From NCBI GenBank assembly GCA_025766275.1, contig JAFKAC010000032.1, positions 248,001 through 312,000 on the forward strand: DNA of 64,000 nt, written 5' to 3'. Shown here in pieces: positions 1 through 11,393 of the stretch. The position numbers and the translations under genes are program-made. Below the pieces are notes generated by a model, which saw only the letters and a list, made by a program, of their open reading frames with translations, did no database searches and was not told the DNA's origin. Source of the DNA: Lactarius indigo (lineage: Eukaryota > Basidiomycota > Agaricomycetes > Russulales > Russulaceae). The stretch's first letter is position 1. The number at the start of each line of letters is the position of its first letter.

Positions 1-22
1 CCTTCGCTCTATCATTACTTCC

Positions 23-1171
23 ATGCCCACTTCTCCTCTTCGACATGTCACCCAAGCAGAACTCCTTGACTCCCTTGCCAAAGACGCCCGCGCCCTCCTG
101 GCTGAGGACGACGACACCAAAATCCCAAACACTCAGCTCACCCCATGGACACCTCTTGTGCCAGCAGAGGGGCCTATCACCGCGCAAGAATGGGCCCACA
201 TCATCACCCGATTCCCCGACCCAACTACCACTCCAGACGACGAGCAAGCCGTCGTCCACGTCTTCCGAAACGATCGCGGCGAGCGAGAACCCATCGCCGC
301 TATCCCCCCAAGCGACGACCTCATCGGCATTCGTGGAGTTTTCCCGAGCAACGACCAGCGTTCAAGCGCTGATGGAGTACGAGTTGGAGGGCTGGAGGAA
401 AGTAGCGGCAGCGTGGCAGAAGGAGCAGCTCGACTCAGCCGCGGCCCGACTGAGAGAGATGCGAGAGCGACGGCAGCGATGGCAGCAGCTAAGGCTGGCC
501 ATGACGACGAAGATTACTACCCGTCAGCACATTCCTTCCTACGAATGAAGCGCAACGCTGATAATCCCGGCATCACGCCATGGCTCGTCTACACCGACGG
601 CTCCCCCATGTATCGAGGACGTGTGCGCGTGCCTGGCGCCGCCGATCACCGTCCGTTCACCGCCGCCGATGACCCCGCGCACGTCATTGCGCCTGAAGGG
701 TTCCGGGCGAACAGACGACCCCATCACATTCGATACCCCATCACCGGCCCCGACAGAGTAGAGAGGGACGCATCCCACGTCCAAATCATCGGAGGGGCAG
801 ACCCAATCATACTAGGGGTCATACTGGGCTCGCCACACGTCTATGGTAAGCCCTTCTACGCCGAGCCCCACGTATCCGCCGTGCTCCGCCCCACATACCC
901 ACACGAGGACTTGGTCGTCTTCGAGGCGGACAAGATCACCAACCGCGCACTCAACCGAATCAACGACGAATCCCTCATGGCGGAGGTCACGCGCTTCCGC
1001 GCGGCCAGTTATGAACTGGACCGACTTCGCGCTAGGGTGAGTCAACTTCGCGCGATGATCGAATGCATGCAGGACGACAGGCGCGACTCCATCTATCGAT
1101 TGGAGCGCGCCACCACCCTCGAACGTATTGCCGACGAACAACAGGGCTGGCCGGCGCGGGACTTTCGGTGA
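23..1171 (+). CDS. Hypothetical ORF just inside a putative LTR retroelement
   Basis: Open frame of 382 codons, not recognised as a known family. It ends 29 bases before a purine tract and an LTR candidate, so I infer it is the last ORF of the element. Residues 1-105 and 160-382 read like one protein, ending in a probable coiled coil (about residues 325-375, rich in Leu, Arg and Glu). Between nt 335 and 510 the annotated frame is low-complexity Gly/Ser/Ala, whereas the next frame (+1) gives a convincing charged helix containing VQALMEYELEGWRKVAAAWQ. This suggests two compensating indels, so the copy may be damaged. The true start may lie before the window. It is not a recognisable reverse transcriptase, integrase or capsid domain. 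Confidence in coding nature is moderate and in function very low. Confidence 0.45.
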   Translation: MPTSPLRHVTQAELLDSLAKDARALLAEDDDTKIPNTQLTPWTPLVPAEGPITAQEWAHIITRFPDPTTTPDDEQAVVHVFRNDRGEREPIAAIPPSDDLIGIRGVFPSNDQRSSADGVRVGGLEESSGSVAEGAARLSRGPTERDARATAAMAAAKAGHDDEDYYPSAHSFLRMKRNADNPGITPWLVYTDGSPMYRGRVRVPGAADHRPFTAADDPAHVIAPEGFRANRRPHHIRYPITGPDRVERDASHVQIIGGADPIILGVILGSPHVYGKPFYAEPHVSAVLRPTYPHEDLVVFEADKITNRALNRINDESLMAEVTRFRAASYELDRLRARVSQLRAMIECMQDDRRDSIYRLERATTLERIADEQQGWPARDFR

Positions 1172-1187
1172 GTTGGGGTCTCATGCT

Positions 1188-1200
1188 GAAAAGGGGGTGA
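1188..1200 (+). other. Polypurine tract candidate
   Basis: GAAAAGGGGGTGA immediately precedes TGTCACG, the presumed first bases of the LTR. A purine run at this place is the usual plus-strand primer of LTR retrotransposons. The call rests on position and composition only. Confidence 0.45.
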
Positions 1201-1730
1201 TGTCACGTTTCTACCATTGTCTGTGAGTCGGATGGGACCCTTACTGTACCGGTTGCAACTACGGCGGTAAGGTAGATTAGTTGCGGACTTATCTACGGTG
1301 ATACGGCTGTGCGATAGGCAATTGCGTACAATAGCTGACTGAGCGGTACCTGGGTGACTCGATACTAGTACAGGTACTAGTAGTATTAGTGTTTGAGATG
1401 TTTCTGTGATACGTTGGACGCTACCTACTGTGACTCATAGCAGCGCTTGAAAGCCTGCTCGATATGTATTTAAGACTCTACGCGAAGACCAAGATATGCC
1501 ATCTTGGTCTTCTTGAATCGTCACTTGTTCTATTCTCTTTCTCTTCTCGTCTCTAAGTATCCGACTTCGCTCGTGATCAGTCAGCAGTACAACTCCTTTA
1601 GGTGAGCCTCCGCGCATTCACCAGAACTACGAATTGGACCTCCGAGTCTTCAAGCAAACGACGGGACTAACGCTAAGTTGTTATCGCCTCTATAGAGCTC
1701 AAGTCGAGCTAACGTCGTGACGACGTTACA
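1201..1730 (+). repeat. 3' LTR candidate of a retrotransposon
   Basis: About 530 bp starting TGTCACG and ending CGTTACA, an imperfect 7-bp terminal inverted repeat (6 of 7 pairs). It follows a polypurine tract and contains a TATA-like TATTTAAG near 1465, as expected of an LTR promoter. No coding frame of note lies inside. The matching 5' LTR would be left of the window, so identity between the LTRs and the 5-bp target duplication cannot be tested. It could also be plain intergenic DNA. Confidence 0.42.
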
Positions 1731-1914
1731 CATGCAGTCATGAGTACTAGTAGGAATAGATTAATGTATAAATTGTTCTTCACATTCACTAGATTTGGCT
1801 AGAGTAGAGTTAGCGCCCTATAGGCGCTGGTAAATAAAAATCTGCTAAGGGTCCGCTATACCCCCCCTATCCCCCTAACTGGGGTATGGGCGCTTAAAAT
1901 CCCGTGACCCCCTT

Positions 1915-2200
1915 GATGCACACGCTCAACTTCAACCTGGAAGTGTTTGGCAGAAACGTGGCAGAGTTTGACCCGATTAGGTATCTGGATGAGAAGGGTC
2001 AAGTAAAGACAATGATGAGGGCCGAGAGGTGGGACACATGTCATTTGGATTTGAGCAGCATGCGTGTTCTGGGAGGTAAGTTGCGGAAGGGACTCTTGGG
2101 ATAGACTTTGTGACATTGCTTAGGAGGTGTGGTTCAAGCATCCTGAAAGATTGCAAGGTGGGTTGGACATGCATACTCGTGTCCAATAGCGTTCACTAGT
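1915..2200 (+). pseudogene. Cytochrome P450 3'-end relic
   Basis: Decayed copy of the C-terminal part of the P450 genes further right. It still reads LNFNLEVFGRNVAEFDP and RYLDEKGQVK, then frames break. The heme-binding motif, FGFGRR-CPG in the intact genes, has become FGFEQHACSG through G-to-A changes. Patches matching DLATLLW and the RPEGSKG-DLDVHT region persist out of frame to about 2200, and weak similarity to the 3' flank of the P450 at 24.8 kb continues to about 2330. No exon 1-5 material was found to the left. It is not functional. Confidence 0.8.
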
Positions 2201-3380
2201 CTGAGTTGTGATTAATTATCACGATTATCATGGGAGGTTTTTCCTGATGCTTTGGATGTCTGAGTCGTGGTACTTGGCATTGTGGTTTTTGTTCTTCAAA
2301 AAAGGGATGGGCACTTGAGTCTGGACTCCTATTTCTTGATTATTAGTGACTCCTGCCTCACGTTTTACACAAGACGAAGTCTGGGAGCTAGAGTAATCTT
2401 TGCAAATCCATTGACAAGTGGCACTCGCTCATCCTGCATTGTGCATCATAGACCGTGGTCCATGGGATCCCCTGTATACCTTTGGATCTCTGGTAGAGGG
2501 GCGTGTTCAACTACAACTCGAATCGTTTGACACTCAAGAGCCACTCAGTAAAACATTTTGAATGGAGGGGCCGGACAAGAGAAACATAACCATAAAAAGT
2601 TAATTTTATTATCTTACTGTTGCGCTCAACGTTGATCTTACATAAAAAGGCCTATTGACAGATTTGACGGCCTAGCTCCACGCGCGCCAAACCTCGTTTT
2701 TCCATGCGGGCTGTCCGCGCTCTCCCTTTGTACGCAAATGGGCATATAAATGATTGGGCGCAGGTCGCATCCCCCATTCCTCTTGTTGCCGCCCACCTCT
2801 CATCCCATGGCCCTATTTGCATGCGAAGAGCGCGCATTAATGTCAGGGGCATGCAACGGCGTCCACGTGGAATGGGGGCGGGAATCCCCGCCTCTGTTAC
2901 TCTAGCTCTATGAACAACTTGGACAAAAAATGTGTCCACATTATAGTAATGTTAGATACTGTGATACAGATATTCTGCCGAGAAACCCTGTCAGCACAAC
3001 TGTCAATAACTTTATGGACCAAAAAAAAAAAAACTATCGATAACTTTGTCAAACAAAACTGTTACGGTAGCTGACGTACTGATTTGCAAAGCGTTGGTTG
3101 ATTGCTCCCACGGTTTTTGTTAACCCAAAGCCACAGCAGCCACTGGTGTTCGAATACCTTGCAGTTCTAGCCGTTCTACGTCCACTTCCATTCCGCGGGT
3201 CCTTCCCCGAAGTTCATTCCAAATTCCGTAGCGGCCGTCCCGTTGCGCTGCCTACCGCCGGGTTATGACTGAAACAGACATTTGCTGATGCACCGGGAGC
3301 GAGATCGGGAGCGAGGCCCGCCGCCCAAGGATCCAAACGATAACAATTGAGACATAGCGCGAAGGACTCACGCGAGGCAT
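2201..3380. other. Intergenic, no gene seen
   Basis: No supported coding region. The first about 130 bases resemble P450 3' flank. Around 2865-2895 there are short GC-rich inverted repeats, including the palindrome TCCACGTGGA and a GGCGGG/CCCCGCC foldback. From about 3290 the sequence becomes similar to the region upstream of the P450 at 8005. Confidence 0.5.
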
Positions 3381-3390
3381 GGAACGAACG

Positions 3391-3398
3391 TATAAGAA
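3391..3398 (+). promoter_or_regulatory. TATA-like box of first P450
   Basis: TATAAGAA lies 68 bases before the ATG at 3459. The second P450 has the same octamer at exactly the same distance (7937 to 8005) inside a conserved flank of about 150 bp, which supports a role in the core promoter. Confidence 0.5.
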
Positions 3399-3458
3399 CG
3401 GACTCAAATAATATTGCACGAAAGGTGCTCCCCGTCCCGGTTCACTTTCGCCGCCCCC

Positions 3459-5381
3459 ATGGTTACTCAGCTTCCTGAGATCATTGACTTTACTTGGGTA
3501 CTTGGCGATGGCAGCGACCGAACAACCCGCATCCTAGCTGCATTTCTCCTCCTCGCAGGTATCGGGCTCATCGCAAGACTCGCTCAGAGCTACATCCGTA
3601 ACCTTCCACCGGGTCCAAGAGGCCTGCCCCTCGTTGGCGATGTTGTACACATCGCGGATCAAGAATGGCTGGCTTCACCGAAACGCAAGGATGACTATGG
3701 TGAGATTCTATACCTTCTAGTGCCTCCAAAGCCCACTCATGAATCGGACAGGGGAAATGATGTATATAAGCGCGCTTGGGGCAGGCATGCTGATCATCAA
3801 TAGCCAACGCGTCGCCATCGATTTACTTGAGAAACGATCTGCCATATATTCCAGCCGCCCCCACTACATCTCTGTGGGTGATTATATGACACAGAACTTG
3901 GCGTTTGGGATCCTGCCATATGGCGACCGGTACGCAAATCCATATTTTGTCTTGTATCTACGCTGACCCTATTATAGAATGCGTCAGTTCCGTCGTGTCA
4001 CTACATCAGCCTTCTCCAAAACAACCCTACATGAATACCACCCCATCCAGAGTCGCGAAGCGCTCATCTTGGCACTTGCGCTGATGAATAATCCCGCTCC
4101 TCCGGAGAGGCATTTTTATCGACACGCATGGTCTATTATGTTGTCCGTCAATTACGACCTTCCGCCGGTTGAATCAGAGAAAGACCCATGTCTCAATGAA
4201 ATCGAGGACCACCTGGCTCGGTTTATGAGCGAGATACAACCCGGGACACGTCTGGTCGAGTTTTTCCCTTGGCTGAGATATGTCCCAAATAGGTGAGTAC
4301 ATCATTGCATCGGTCGTCGGTCTCCTCAGGATCATCTTTCCATACAGATTCGCCAAGTGGAAACGCGACACAGAGAACTGGTTTGTCCAGGATTCGAACA
4401 TGTTTAAACGTTTCCTTGGAAGAGTCGATGATAACCTGGTACGCCCTTGCTCTATTGTCGTACAGGTGAAACGGGTCATTTATTCCAACTGCAGGCGAAC
4501 GGAATCGACCGACCGAGTTTCGCTGCCACAGTAATCAAAAATCAGAGCAAACACGGCCTCTCGGAACTCGAGAAAGCCTGGCTTGTCGGTCACGTACTGT
4601 ACGTCCCCCAACATAGACTTTTGAGGCAGGCTCCGAGGATCTGAAGGCGTCATCCGATTGTAGCATCGCGGGCGGGGACACAACGTCTTCTTCACTACTG
4701 TGGTGGCTTCTCGCTATACTCGCGTACCCTCATGTCCAAGCCCGCGCTCAGGCCGAGCTCGACGAAGTTGTAGGCCGCGGCCGTCCACCGACCTTCGCAG
4801 ACATCCCCTTTCTCCCCTATATCCGCGCAATGGCCAAAGAGACACTGCGCTGGTCACCAATCGCCCCCTTTGGCGTGCCACACGCTTCGACCGCGGACGA
4901 CTGGTACGAAGGCAAGCTCATCCCCAAGGGCACGGTCTGCCTGCAGAACATGCGCGTGCTCAACTTCGACACGGAAGTGTTTGGGAGCAACGCGGCAGAT
5001 TTCGACCCGAGTAGGTACCTGGATGAGAAGGGTCAGGTTAAGACGCAGATGGGGGGCCGAGAGGAGGGGCACGTGACATTTGGATTCGGGCGGCGGGTGT
5101 GTCCTGGGAGGCACGTCGCTGAAGGGACACTCACGATCGACTTGGCGACACTCCTTTGGGCGATGCGATTCGAGCGTCCTGAGGGATCGAAGGGCGATTT
5201 GGACGTGCATACTATTGTCCAATCTGGCCTGACGGCGTACGTGTTTTTCCGTATTTTTCGTGACTCGGAGTCCGTGCTAATTTGACAGGACAGTCACCCT
5301 TTTCCGTTCGAATGCAAAGTGGTACCTCGGTTCACGGAGGCTGAGGCCTTGCTGAACGAAGGGCTGAGTATGTACAAATAA
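3459..5381 (+). CDS. Cytochrome P450 monooxygenase, copy 1 (seven exons)
   Basis: Heme-thiolate monooxygenase, expected in the ER membrane and fed by an NADPH P450 reductase; substrate unknown. Exons read as 3459-3699, 3752-3929, 3978-4292, 4348-4438, 4495-4598, 4664-5240 and 5289-5381, giving 532 aa. An N-terminal membrane helix (about residues 25-48) is followed by the proline hinge NLPPGPRGLPLVGD. The I-helix oxygen motif is AGGDTT (about 312-317), the K-helix ExxR is ETLR (about 369-372), and the heme loop is FGFGRRVCPG (449-458, ligand Cys456). All key residues are present and the length is normal. The last intron (48 nt) holds a TGA, so splicing is needed to reach the conserved C-terminal end FTEAEALLNEGLSMYK. 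It belongs to the same subfamily as the copies at 8005, 24813 and 27317. Fungal CYP family cannot be assigned without a search. Confidence 0.93.
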
Positions 5382-7850
5382 TGGGGGTCTCCTGTGGTGT
5401 TGTAACATAATTATCATAAATGATACTTAAATGGTTATAACCAGCTTATAAAAACTTTATGACCATATAAGGGTCTCTGTAATTATAACCAGTTCCCCGT
5501 TTTTGCGACATTATTGGTGCAACATCTGAAGCAGGTTTCTTCTAGAGAAACTTAGCTACCTGCAAACTTTTATTTACCACTTAGTACAGTAGTACACGCC
5601 TCTAATGTGGTCTATATGACCGATATGTACCACGGATCACGCATTCCGGGCTCTAAATGGTTCACAAAAAAAAGTCGGCCATGCGTTTTATACCTTGTTG
5701 TGAGCCTTGACAATCACAAACACGTCGCAAAAACAATTTCATTATTCTGAACCTTCATAGTTTCGTAGTCAACACTTTTAAGGCTCGGCTTCTGTTAAGC
5801 ACAATTGCGCTATCATACCATTCTAAAAACCTCTATTCTCTTCGGTCGCTCGATTTGATCGCTCTGAGCATCAGAAATGGATACACACAACTCTATCGAC
5901 ATCAAATGTGTTCTGCGAACGTTCTTCTTATCTCTGCGTGCCTCCCTCCGGTTTCTCTATTTGAAAGTCTCTCTGGGCACTGGAAGCGAGCAGATACTTA
6001 TGACGTATGGTGCGTGCTTCATGCCATGACAATTCTTACCCCATAGTTCGAGTTTTACGATCTCTTGTCACCCTCAATCGCGATTTATCCAAGGTGCTGG
6101 CTTGTGAAGATGATTAAATGTTGAGGGCTGTCCATTTCTCTAGGTTTAGTTATAGGTGCGCTGCATCAGGGCATTTCCTTTGTATTGACTGTTGCTTTTT
6201 GCTCAGCCGACGACCGTGTTTTTCTCCTTTTCAATTCACGAAAAGGAGCTCAGACATGCGAGGGCCACGTCCTGGACCGTCTCCTTTCCCCTTCCTATTC
6301 CTGGCCTCAGAGGTCCGACATCTCTGTCACGTCATCTCCAACTCGTCTCATTTACGTCAATTCGCTTTTGTCCCATTTTTTCCGTCGACGAGGCACACTT
6401 GCACTGCTACTCGCTTGCGTGTCCGTAGTATTCACCGTGTACACTGTTACTTGGCGGTTTGGAACAGAAGGGAAGCTGTGGCCGGCTACCTTATTCACTG
6501 GAGAGCCTCTGACAATCGTTTTTTCGGGTGAGAAGACCTGCGGAAAAGATGGCAGTCAGAGATTCAAGCGCCCAGTACTCCAGTTTGTCGAGATAGATTT
6601 TTTTTTTTGCTTCTGCGCTTACGTTCTGGCACTGGTGCTCATTTCCCTCCAGTTCCAAAAATGCGATATAGGCTAGACGTCACCACCACTCGTTTCTGCT
6701 TTGCCTCCGCGAAAGATCGCCAAAATTCCTTCACAAATTCAGGCCTCCTGGTGCTACTATCAATGAGACTGTAGAAACCATCAGGATCACAAGTGCGTCT
6801 ATTTAGATATTCAATTCGCACTTAACGACGCTTGATCGGCCTGTCGACCCCCATTTCTCAATTCACGAGTTCATCACGTGCCCACCTATCATCTCACATC
6901 CCATTTACCGTCGAGGTATCGTCCCCACATCGACAGTCCTTCCATCCTCTAGTAGACCCGACAGACCCTCAGCATGCGCACCTTCTTTGCGCGCTCGATC
7001 ACAAACCACAACGCCCTCCTCCACTACAGCAATCGACAACAGAATCACCCGTGTCTCTGTACCTGAGTGTGGAACCTTCGCCTACTCCTAGAATGGCTGG
7101 GATGGTATCCAGACCTCTTCACGAGCTGAGGTCCCCGATGAACACTTCATATAGATACCATCACGTCGCTCATTGTGACTGGGATAGCGACCACCCCCAG
7201 GAAATACCTGTCTGGCCCTGTCCACCATACGCTTCCTTCCACTCTCCGTGACGACTGAGATGTGTGCAGCAACATGCAGTTCCGACAGACGCTGGTGTCG
7301 ACGACGAAAACGATCACGACGGCAGCGGTGATGAAGACGACCACGACGCCACTGGCGCAGGTGACGGCAATGGTGACGAAGGTGGCAGGAAGGGCGATGG
7401 CGATGGCGACGATATTATGTAGTTATGTCATACCTTGTGTTGTCCATACTCGGGCTCGCAAAGCAGTAAAGTTTCCATTCACAAATGGTATTATAGAAAG
7501 TAGAAAGCAATATATTGATGATATACAAGTAGACTGGTAATTATATAGTTGCCGAAACCGACAATAACTGTGATCCGGTTTGTCGGCCCGCTTGCTTATG
7601 TCCTTTGTTTGGCTCTATTACTACTCTATTCGCACAGCCGGAATTGACCGAGATGGGACCCTTCGCTCTTGCGCCCAGCTATTGACGCACTGATACCGCT
7701 CACTGTTCGCATCGGCAAACCGGCTTTGGTGGGCGCAACGTGGATAGAGCCAAACAAGGGCATAAACAAGCGTCTTGATTAACCGCCTGTCGTTGTGAAA
7801 CTTGATGTATGGCTTTCACGGGGTGTTACCAGTGATGACCGGGAGCGAGT
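5382..7850. other. Spacer between tandem P450 genes
   Basis: Mostly non-coding. It contains a 163-codon frame at 6185-6676 with one hydrophobic stretch and a frame at 6832-7425 listed separately. Neither has a recognisable domain. The last part, from about 7830, is the duplicated P450 upstream region. Confidence 0.4.
6832..7425 (+). other. Possible broken ORF with Asp-rich tail
   Basis: One frame runs 139 codons from ATG 6832 to a TGA at 7249, then continues open for another 57 codons to TAG 7423. The second part is strikingly acidic, with runs such as DDENDHDGSGDEDDHD and GDGDGDD. It may be an exon whose upstream splice I cannot place, the end of a decayed gene, or a simple GAC/GGC-type repeat. 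No family was recognised. Confidence 0.25.
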
Positions 7851-7936
7851 TCGGAAGCGATGCCCGCCGCCCAAGGATCCGAAGGATAAAAACTGAGACA
7901 TAACGCGAAGGAATCACGCGAGGCATATGATGAACG

Positions 7937-7944
7937 TATAAGAA
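7937..7944 (+). promoter_or_regulatory. TATA-like box of second P450
   Basis: TATAAGAA, 68 bases before the ATG at 8005, with spacing and flanks as in the first P450 gene. Confidence 0.5.
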
Positions 7945-8004
7945 CGGACTCAAATAATATCTTACGAAAGGTACCCCTCGTCCCGGTTTACTTTCGCCGC
8001 CCCC

Positions 8005-9929
8005 ATGGTTACTCAGCTCGTTGAGATCATTGATTTTACTTGGGTACTTGGCGATGGCAGCGACCGAACAACCCGCATCCTAGCTGCATTTCTCCTCCTC
8101 ACAGGTATCGGGCTCATCGCAAGACTCTCTCGGAGCTACATCCGTAACCTTCCACCGGGTCCAAGAGGCCTGCCCCTCATTGGCGATGTTATACACATCG
8201 CAGATCCGGAATGGCTGGCTTCACCGAAGCGCAAGGACGAATATGGTGACGATCTATACCTTCTAGTGCCTCCAAAGCCTACTCATGAAATCGTTCAGGG
8301 GAAGTCATGTATATAAATGCGCTTGGGACAGGCATGTTGATCCTCAATAGCCAACGCGTCGCCGTCGATTTACTTGAGAAGCGATCTACTATATATTCCG
8401 GCCGGCCCCACTACATCTCTGTGGGTGATTTCATGACGCGGAACTTGGCGTTTGGGATCTTGCCATATGGCGACCTGTACGCAATCCACATTTTGTCTCG
8501 TATCCACCACGCTGACCCTATATAGATTGCGTCAGTTCCGTCGTGTCACTGCAGAAATCTACTCCAAATCAACCGTACATCACTTCCAACCCATCCAGAG
8601 TCGCGAAGCGCTCATCTTGGCACTTGCGCTGATAAAGAGCCCTTCCAAACCGGACAAGCATTTTCATCGACATTCATGGTCTATCATGTTATCCGCCAAT
8701 TACGACTTTCCCCCAATTGAATCAGAAGAAGACCCACGTATCGTTGAAATCGAAGACCACATGGAGCGGTTTTTACGCGAGATACAGCCTGGGACACGTC
8801 TAGTCGAGTATTTCCCTTGGTTGAAATATGTCCCAAATGGGTGGGTACATCATCATTGCATTGGTCGTCGGTCTTCTCATCTTGCCACACAGGCTCGCCA
8901 AGTGGAAACGCGACGCACAGAACTGGTTTGTCCAGGATTCGAACATGTTTAAACGTTTCCTCGGAAAAGTCAATGACGACCTGGTACGCCCTAGCTCTAT
9001 TGGCCTACGGATGGAATAGGACATTTAATCCAACTGCAGGCGAACGGAATTGATCGACCGAGTTTCGCTGCTACAGTAATCAAAAATCAGGGCAAGCACG
9101 GCCTTTCTGAAACTGAGCAAGCCTGGCTCATCGGTCACGTGCTGTACGTCCCCTAAAATTAACTTTGATGCAGGATCTGAAGGCGTCATCTAATTGTAGC
9201 ACCGCGGGTGGGGAAACAACGGCCACTGCACTGGAGTGGTGGCTTCTCGCTATGCTCGTGTATCCTCATGTCCAAGCCCGCGCTCAGGCCGAACTCGACG
9301 AAATTGTAGGTCGCGACCGTCCACCGACATTCGCAGACATTCCCTTTCTCCCCTATATCCGCGCAATGGTCAAAGAGTCCCTGCGTTGGTCACCAATACT
9401 TCCCTTCGGCGCGCCACACACTGTGGCCGAGGACGACTGGTACGAAGGCATGCTCATACCAAAGGGCACGATGTGTCTGCAGAACGTGCGCGTGCTCAAC
9501 TTCGACACGAAGGTGTATGGCGAAAATGTGGCAGAGTTCGACCCGACTAGGTACCTGGATGAGAAGGGTCAGCTTAAGGTGGTCGATGGGGGCCGTGAGG
9601 TCCAGGATGGACACGGACACGTGACATTCGGGTTTGGGCGGCGTATATGTCCCGGGAGGCACGAGGCTGAAGGAACCCTCACGATCGACTTGGCGACGCT
9701 GCTTTGGGCGATGCGATTCGAGCGTCCTGAAGGATCGAAGGGCGAGTTGGACGTGCATACTCTTGTCCAACCCGGCCTGGCAGCGTGCGTATCTTTGCGT
9801 ATTTTTCATGACTCGGAGTCCGTGCTGATTCGGCAGCACAGTCACCCTGTTCCATTCGAATGCAAAATGGTACCTCGGTTCGCGGAGGCTGAGGCCTTGC
9901 TGAGCGAAGGACTGAGTATGTACGAATAA
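8005..9929 (+). CDS. Cytochrome P450 monooxygenase, copy 2 (seven exons)
   Basis: Intact paralogue of the gene at 3459 with the same intron positions. Exons read as 8005-8245, 8299-8476, 8526-8840, 8893-8983, 9040-9143, 9200-9788 and 9837-9929, giving 536 aa. Membrane anchor and NLPPGPRGLPLIGD hinge are near the N-terminus. The I-helix motif is AGGETT (Glu where copy 1 has Asp), the K-helix is ESLR, and the heme loop is FGFGRRICPG. Four extra residues (around GGREVQDGHGHVTF) sit just before the heme loop compared with copy 1. The last 48-nt intron has no stop and keeps frame, so retaining it would insert 16 residues before HSHPVPFECK. About 155 bp of upstream DNA is shared with copy 1, so gene and promoter were duplicated together. 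Substrate unknown. Confidence 0.93.
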
Positions 9930-10469
9930 AGGGGATCTTTTGCGGTGTTGTGACATCTTCAGGCTTGGATGTCTTGGTACCGAGCGTTGTTGTCACGCTT
10001 CTTTTCTTCTTCGCCTCCCCAACCTGTTGACTCAGCGTACCATGCTCGGAGGCGTATGACTCGGTATCGAATGACCCCGACCCCTTTGTAGTCACGGAAC
10101 TTATAGACAGCTTGTAACCCCCCTACAACCCTTAAGCTCGACCTACTGTATTCAACTGCACAACTGCAGTACTATCTTTCTCATATAAACACCGATCTTT
10201 GAACCGATTCCCTCTCGTCTTGTGAATCATCGTTCCTTGTACAGCGCCCCTCGTACAGCGCCCCTCGCCGTTTATTCGCTTCGGTTGATTACTAAGCATA
10301 CATGAACCTATGCGAATGAACATGCCTTCACTTCTGTGCCTTGTTCGGCGTTAACGATCTCCGTCCGCGTCTGCACTTTCGGCTCGCTTCCCCCTCCCAT
10401 TTTACGCTTTTCTTTGGCTTTGGGATGGCTTTCAATCTCATTACGTGCTACACTGGCAGTGGCGGGCGC
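9930..10469. other. Intergenic, no gene seen
   Basis: Stretch between P450 copy 2 and a decayed BTB gene. Short frames only. A 14-base direct repeat, ACAGCGCCCCTCGN-type, occurs near 10239-10268. Confidence 0.4.
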
Positions 10470-11055
10470 CCGGCGATAACGAAGTAGGCCGCACGCAGCA
10501 CCCGTTCTTTGAATGAACGCAATCCTTCTCCAAAGGATTCACATGTCAGCGTCGGGCGTCCCTGGGGGGGAGACGTGCAGCACTTTCCATCTCTGGAATG
10601 ATCCCTATACTACTCGCGATAGCGTATGTACGGAAGACTTCTGTCGCAACTGTCGCAGGAAACGTTCAATTTTGGTACGGATTATAGAATTGGATCGTAT
10701 TGTTTCTGGCAGGCGGCAGTAAGGCGAACACTTTTTTCGTTCGTAAGAGCCAGGTATGACGGGGGAGATTGGGTAAAGCAATGATATGAGGCTATTCAGC
10801 AGGCCAGCATCCTCGTACAAATGGATTACAGGAAGGCCGTCTACAAGTTCGTCATCGCGTGGCCCGGGGAAAGAGAGCGTATGTTTGAAAAATGATGACG
10901 GCATGGTGACTTGTGGACCACGGATGCTGGCTTGGTCAGACGACCGAACTACAGTATCTGAGTGTCATACTTGCATCGGGCACGTCTAAATACAATGGCA
11001 CGGATGGAGAATCCGAGTTTCTGAAAGTTCGTTCTTCGTTCGAGCTCTCTCGCTT
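10470..11055 (-). pseudogene. Double-BTB gene relic, second BTB unit
   Basis: Minus-strand remnant of the second BTB unit of the family represented by genes A to H. The clearest stretch reads DDELVDGLPVIHLYEDAGLL followed by NSLISLLYPISPVIPGSYE, almost the family consensus. The following LLAACQKYDM segment is frameshifted, and the region matching LTLGYPMTFESLGE is mutated (near 10530-10590). The first unit and the cysteine tail are absent. It lies 200 bp left of the LINE insertion. Confidence 0.82.
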
Positions 11056-11256
11056 TCGTGAGCGCCGTCGAGAGACTCTTCAAGTTGTCAGTCTCTTGTC
11101 AGGTCTCATGTCTCTAATTATTGCTCTGTGACTCGGCTCACTCTCGGTTCTTGTCCCTCCGTATCAGACATACGGCTCGGTTACCTAATACTGCTCTATC
11201 CTCTTTTCTAAGCGGCCATGCGGCAACCCTCTTTCGTAGCATATAAAAAACTCTGC

Positions 11257-11271
11257 AACAGACGTTGCCAG
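11257..11271 (+). repeat. LINE target-site duplication, left copy
   Basis: AACAGACGTTGCCAG, repeated exactly at 20460-20474 after the poly(A) tail. The first A of the right copy is shared with the tail, so the duplication is 14-15 bp. Confidence 0.9.
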
Positions 11272-11393
11272 CATCCCTTCTCTTCCTCGTACCACCATCA
11301 TCTCTCTAAGCGCTGGTGCTGGTATAGCTACTCATCGTCCAATACAACATAGACAAGGAACACGCCTGGTGTCCTCGCGACCCTTGTCCAGCA

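Noticed and set aside
2860..2900. GC-rich inverted repeat GGCGGGAATCCCCGCC with an adjacent E-box-like palindrome
   Set aside because: Too short to call an element and not tied to a gene start.
6185..6676. 163-codon frame with a hydrophobic segment
   Set aside because: No family features, atypical Phe/Cys-rich ends and no splice or homologue support; left as spacer.
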